This document shows positions 61,481 to 64,000 of a stretch of DNA of 64,000 nucleotides, one piece after another (position 1 is the stretch's first letter; every line of letters begins with the position of its first letter). The position numbers were made by a program, and so were the translations under genes. The DNA comes from Platanthera guangdongensis (taxonomy: Eukaryota; Streptophyta; Magnoliopsida; Asparagales; Orchidaceae). The notes under the pieces were generated by a model that ran no database searches, was not told the DNA's origin, and saw only the letters and a program-made list of their open reading frames with translations. The stretch covers positions 238,320,453 through 238,384,452 of the forward strand of contig CM077158.1 in the NCBI GenBank assembly GCA_039583875.1. The letters are read 5' to 3'.

Positions 61481-63418
61481 CGAACCTGCAGTTCCATGAC
61501 ACGCCCCCAACTTCACGTGCAACCCTACTCCCCCTTCCACTTCTTTCCTATCTCCGGAGAACCCAAACAACGGTCCATCTGAGGCCAGGATCCTCTTCCC
61601 TTCTACCCTCATCTCATCGAAGGCCTTTTTGAAGACGACGTTCATCGAGCTCCCATTATCCACTAGTATCCTCGAGACCGTATAATTTTCCACCGCCGTC
61701 TGGATCATCAGGGCGTCACTGAACGGATCCTCATAGTCTGGCATGTCTGCTAACGAGAAAGTGATTTTTTCTTCTGGTGGGGGAACCTGGGAGGTAGAGG
61801 CGACCCCCCTTTGGTATATGGTCTGCAGGCTCCCCTTGCGGGTTGCCTCAATCCCCACTCCTCCGTGAATCACCCCGATTCCTCCCCGGGTCCCGACATC
61901 TACCCGATCTTCGCACCTATCTTCCACCTCGCCCTGCTGTACCTCTACTATCCTCACTAGTGGATCCTGCCTCCCTGCTCCTCTTGCTTCTCTTATCTCT
62001 AAGAACTCCGGGCAGGTGGCCGTTGCGTGACCTTCCTCCTGGTGGAAGTCACAAAAAAACAACGCCTCCCCGCCCCTTCTTCCCTCTCCTCTTCCTCTTC
62101 TCCCTCCTCCTCGAGCTCCTCTTCCCGCTCCTCTTTCTCTCCCCACTTCCATGGCCTCTTGCGGTGGTGGGGCACGACCCCCCGGTGCCTGCCTCCACGC
62201 CGGCTGATCGAACCTCTGGGGTTCCCGTAGATTATCTCTTCCCTGGTAGCCCCCTCCTTGGCCCTGGGGGTGACCCTCCTGGGGCCTCCAACCTAACCGG
62301 TTGTTCGGCTCCCGGGCCCCCCATCCCTGCTGCTGCTCAAACCTTCGGGGCTCTTCCCTTCTCCTTTCTTCCCTTTGCTCCCTCTGTTCCCTCGGCTCCT
62401 TCTGTCTTCCTGCTGTTGGTTCCTTCACGTCGTCCTCCGCCAGCCTGGCCAACTTCCTGGCGAATGCTGGGTTTGCTCTCTCGAAGTCAATCTCCTTTGT
62501 CGCCCTCTCCATGAGCTCCTCAAAGGAGAGGGGAGGCACTCTCTTCAATTCCATGCTAAAGAATCGCGGTCTCAGCCCCAGGGTGAAGGCCAGCATCAGT
62601 GCATACCCTGGGACCTCCTGGACCAGGAGGATCTCTTCCTGAAACCGGTTGACATAGTATCCCAGCGTCTCATCCGGCTTCTGCCTCACCGCAAACAGGC
62701 ACTCCGCCTCCTTCTTCCGCTTCTTCGAGGTTGAGAACCTCAATAGGAAACTTCTCCGGAGATCCTCAAAACAGTAGATTGATCTTGCTGGCAACTGGTG
62801 GAACCAGTCCCGAGCCTTCTCCTTCAACGTAATGGCAAATAGCTGGCACTTGAAGGCATCCGTCATCTGCCTTATCGATACAACGTCCCCAAACCATTGT
62901 ACGTGATGTACAGGGTCATCCTTCCCCGAGTAGTAGGATATGTCAGGCTCCCGGAACCCCTCCGGTACCGGAGCTGAGATGATGAGCTCGCTAAATGGGC
63001 TCTCACCTCCTGCCTGGCGAGAGGGTACGTCCCGCGGCCTCGGCTGACTGGCCCGATCTGCGAGACCGTGCCCCGGGAAGAGCTCTCGCACTGCCGCTTC
63101 CTTCTCTCCCAGATCCGTCAGCGCCTCCTTGCCCGGGCGCTGGCTTTGGCCGGGGAAGAGTTCCCGCGCCGCCACATCTCTCTCGCCAGCCTCCGCCGGG
63201 ACCTCCTTTCCCGGGCATTGTCCTGGGGCGTTCTCTGCCAAGAGCGGGACCTCTTCTATCGGGACCTGAGGGGTGGCCCACTCGCCTCTGGCCGAGAAGG
63301 CCAAACTGATCGTATGCAGGACCTCTCGTCTGAATTCATCCAACATTCTCTTTGTCGCTTCCTCTCCCCGGGTGGGGGAGCCTCCAGGACCTGACCCTTC
63401 ACCTTCACCTCCAGCCAT
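61478..63418 (-). pseudogene. gag: gag-protease of element 2
   Basis: 646 open codons from ATG 63418, about 60 bp after the LTR end. Residues 1-145 are acidic/Gly-rich, with EEATKRMLDEFRREVLHTIS and two PGxE repeats. The capsid core (150-330): EGFREPDISYYSGKDDPVHH, KARDWFHQLPARSIYCFEDL, LRFSTSKKRKKEAECLFAVR and ETLGYYVNRFQEEILLV. A Glu/Arg- and Gly/Arg-rich linker follows, then the knuckle CDFHQEEGHATATC (C-x2-H-x4-H-x4-C). Protease: RILVDNGSSMNVVFKKAF. The frame ends early at 61478 because of a one-base slip, so the protease domain is completed only in another frame. It parallels 13795-15660. Confidence 0.87.
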
Positions 63419-63454
63419 GGGACAAAACTCAAGGCTTTCTTGTATCAGCTGCCC

Positions 63455-63472
63455 TCCACGCTCACCGCACCA
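63455..63472 (-). promoter_or_regulatory. Primer-binding site of element 2
   Basis: On minus: TGGTGCGGTGAGCGTGG, four bases after the LTR end (CTTCAACA|GCTC). Identical to that of element 1. Confidence 0.65.
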
Positions 63473-63476
63473 GAGC

Positions 63477-64000
63477 TGTTGAAGCCAAATATGACATCAA
63501 TGGGAGTTCGAAGAAAAGGGGGTGCAGCCAAAACCTACTTCTCTCAAGCCTCAACCCTCGACTGGATTCAAAGGACCTAAGACTGACCCAAAGCCTCAGC
63601 AGGGAGGTCCCACCTCACACCCGGAAGATCTCTGAGAGCTTCCCCTCCAAAGCCAAAGCTGGGCTAGGAGCTCCTCAGAAAGCACTGGAATTTGAGAGAT
63701 AATGACAGCCTGCCTTCTAAGGTGTCCTTATGGGTCTATTTATAGCATCGTGTGGACCTGAAATTACTGAAAAGCCCCTAGTTGGTCTGCCAATAGCCGA
63801 ATCCCGCTGTTTCCCTGAGGGCACAGGGGTAAATTCGCATGAGGGCAATTAGGACTTTTTACCCAAGGCCCTGAGACTCACTCGACGAGAGCTGAGCCGA
63901 GGACATCCTGTCCAGAGCCTGGCGTGAACGCTCTCGCCTGCTTATAGGCGAGAGCCCTTTGAGATTGGAGCCTGGCGCAAGCGCAAGCATTCCCGCGCTG
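63477..64000 (-). repeat. 5' LTR of element 2 (partial)
   Basis: Matches 50496-51021. A minus-strand CTATAAATAG TATA box lies at 63736-63745. It continues past the window. Confidence 0.85.

Larger units (their letters stand above)
50496..64000 (-). mobile_element. Tat-like Ty3/gypsy element 2 (5' LTR cut by window end)
   Basis: Minus-strand order from the right: 5' LTR (from 63477), primer-binding site, gag-protease, reverse transcriptase, two RNase H domains, integrase, 115-bp tandem array, two antisense genes, 3' LTR (ending at 50496). LTR copies at 50496-51021 and 63477-64000 are about 97% identical over the shared part. The left flank is AAATT; the right flank is outside. Confidence 0.87.

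Noticed and set aside
1..64000. Bacterial-type systems (CRISPR, operons, phage) among the repeat arrays
   Set aside because: Arrays lack spacers of even length, introns and LTR elements show plant nuclear DNA, and no prokaryotic gene was seen.

Overview
This window is intergenic DNA from a flowering-plant nuclear genome. I see no host gene, rRNA, tRNA or CRISPR array. What it holds is typical of plant heterochromatin: Ty3/gypsy elements with an extra RNase H domain (Tat-like), Ty1/copia elements primed by initiator-Met tRNA (TGGTATCAGAG site), Tourist-like MITEs with TTA duplications, a Mutator-type MITE and a Helitron-like 3' end. GC-rich gag genes and Tourist elements point to a monocot, but this is only a suggestion.

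Layout. 1-2843: 3' end of a chromovirus-like gypsy element and its LTR. 2844-11700: mostly AT-rich DNA with two copia elements that lost nearly all of their internal region (4916-6489 and 7520-8849), two MITEs (6717-6919, 9020-9492), a foldback (10639-10984) and a 121-bp G tract (3506-3626). 11700-43811: a nest. A gypsy stub (12231-13015) is followed by a Tat-like element (element 1) that has a 5' LTR, decayed gag-pol on + (13795-19433), tandem repeats (20474-21186) and an antisense gene on - (42904 down to 21595). That gene is split by copia A (23037-34503) and by a young gag-only LTR element (34670-42556). Copia A itself carries gag-less copia B (23484-28022) in its primer-binding region and a solo LTR (30050-31661) in its integrase. 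43812-50495: AT-rich DNA with MITEs, a Mutator-type MITE and a gag-protease-only copia element. 50496-64000: a second Tat-like element (element 2) on -, whose antisense genes lie on + (51408-55376); its 5' LTR runs off the window.

The most notable result is that elements 1 and 2 share one architecture: gag-pol in one direction, a tandem-repeat array, then a spliced gene of the 'putative gypsy type transposon' kind (PF04195-like) facing it, with its own CTATAAATAG box. The two antisense genes share a phase-0 intron. The gene in element 1 can be followed across two later insertions because both left target-site duplications that match its reading frame. Element 2 also appears to carry a second intron-containing antisense gene (51408-52768) that I cannot assign to a family. 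Almost every coding region is broken by frameshifts, nonsense codons or deletions. The exception is the 545-codon gag of the young gag-only element, which is open throughout and flanked by LTRs that differ in length by exactly one 61-bp repeat unit.
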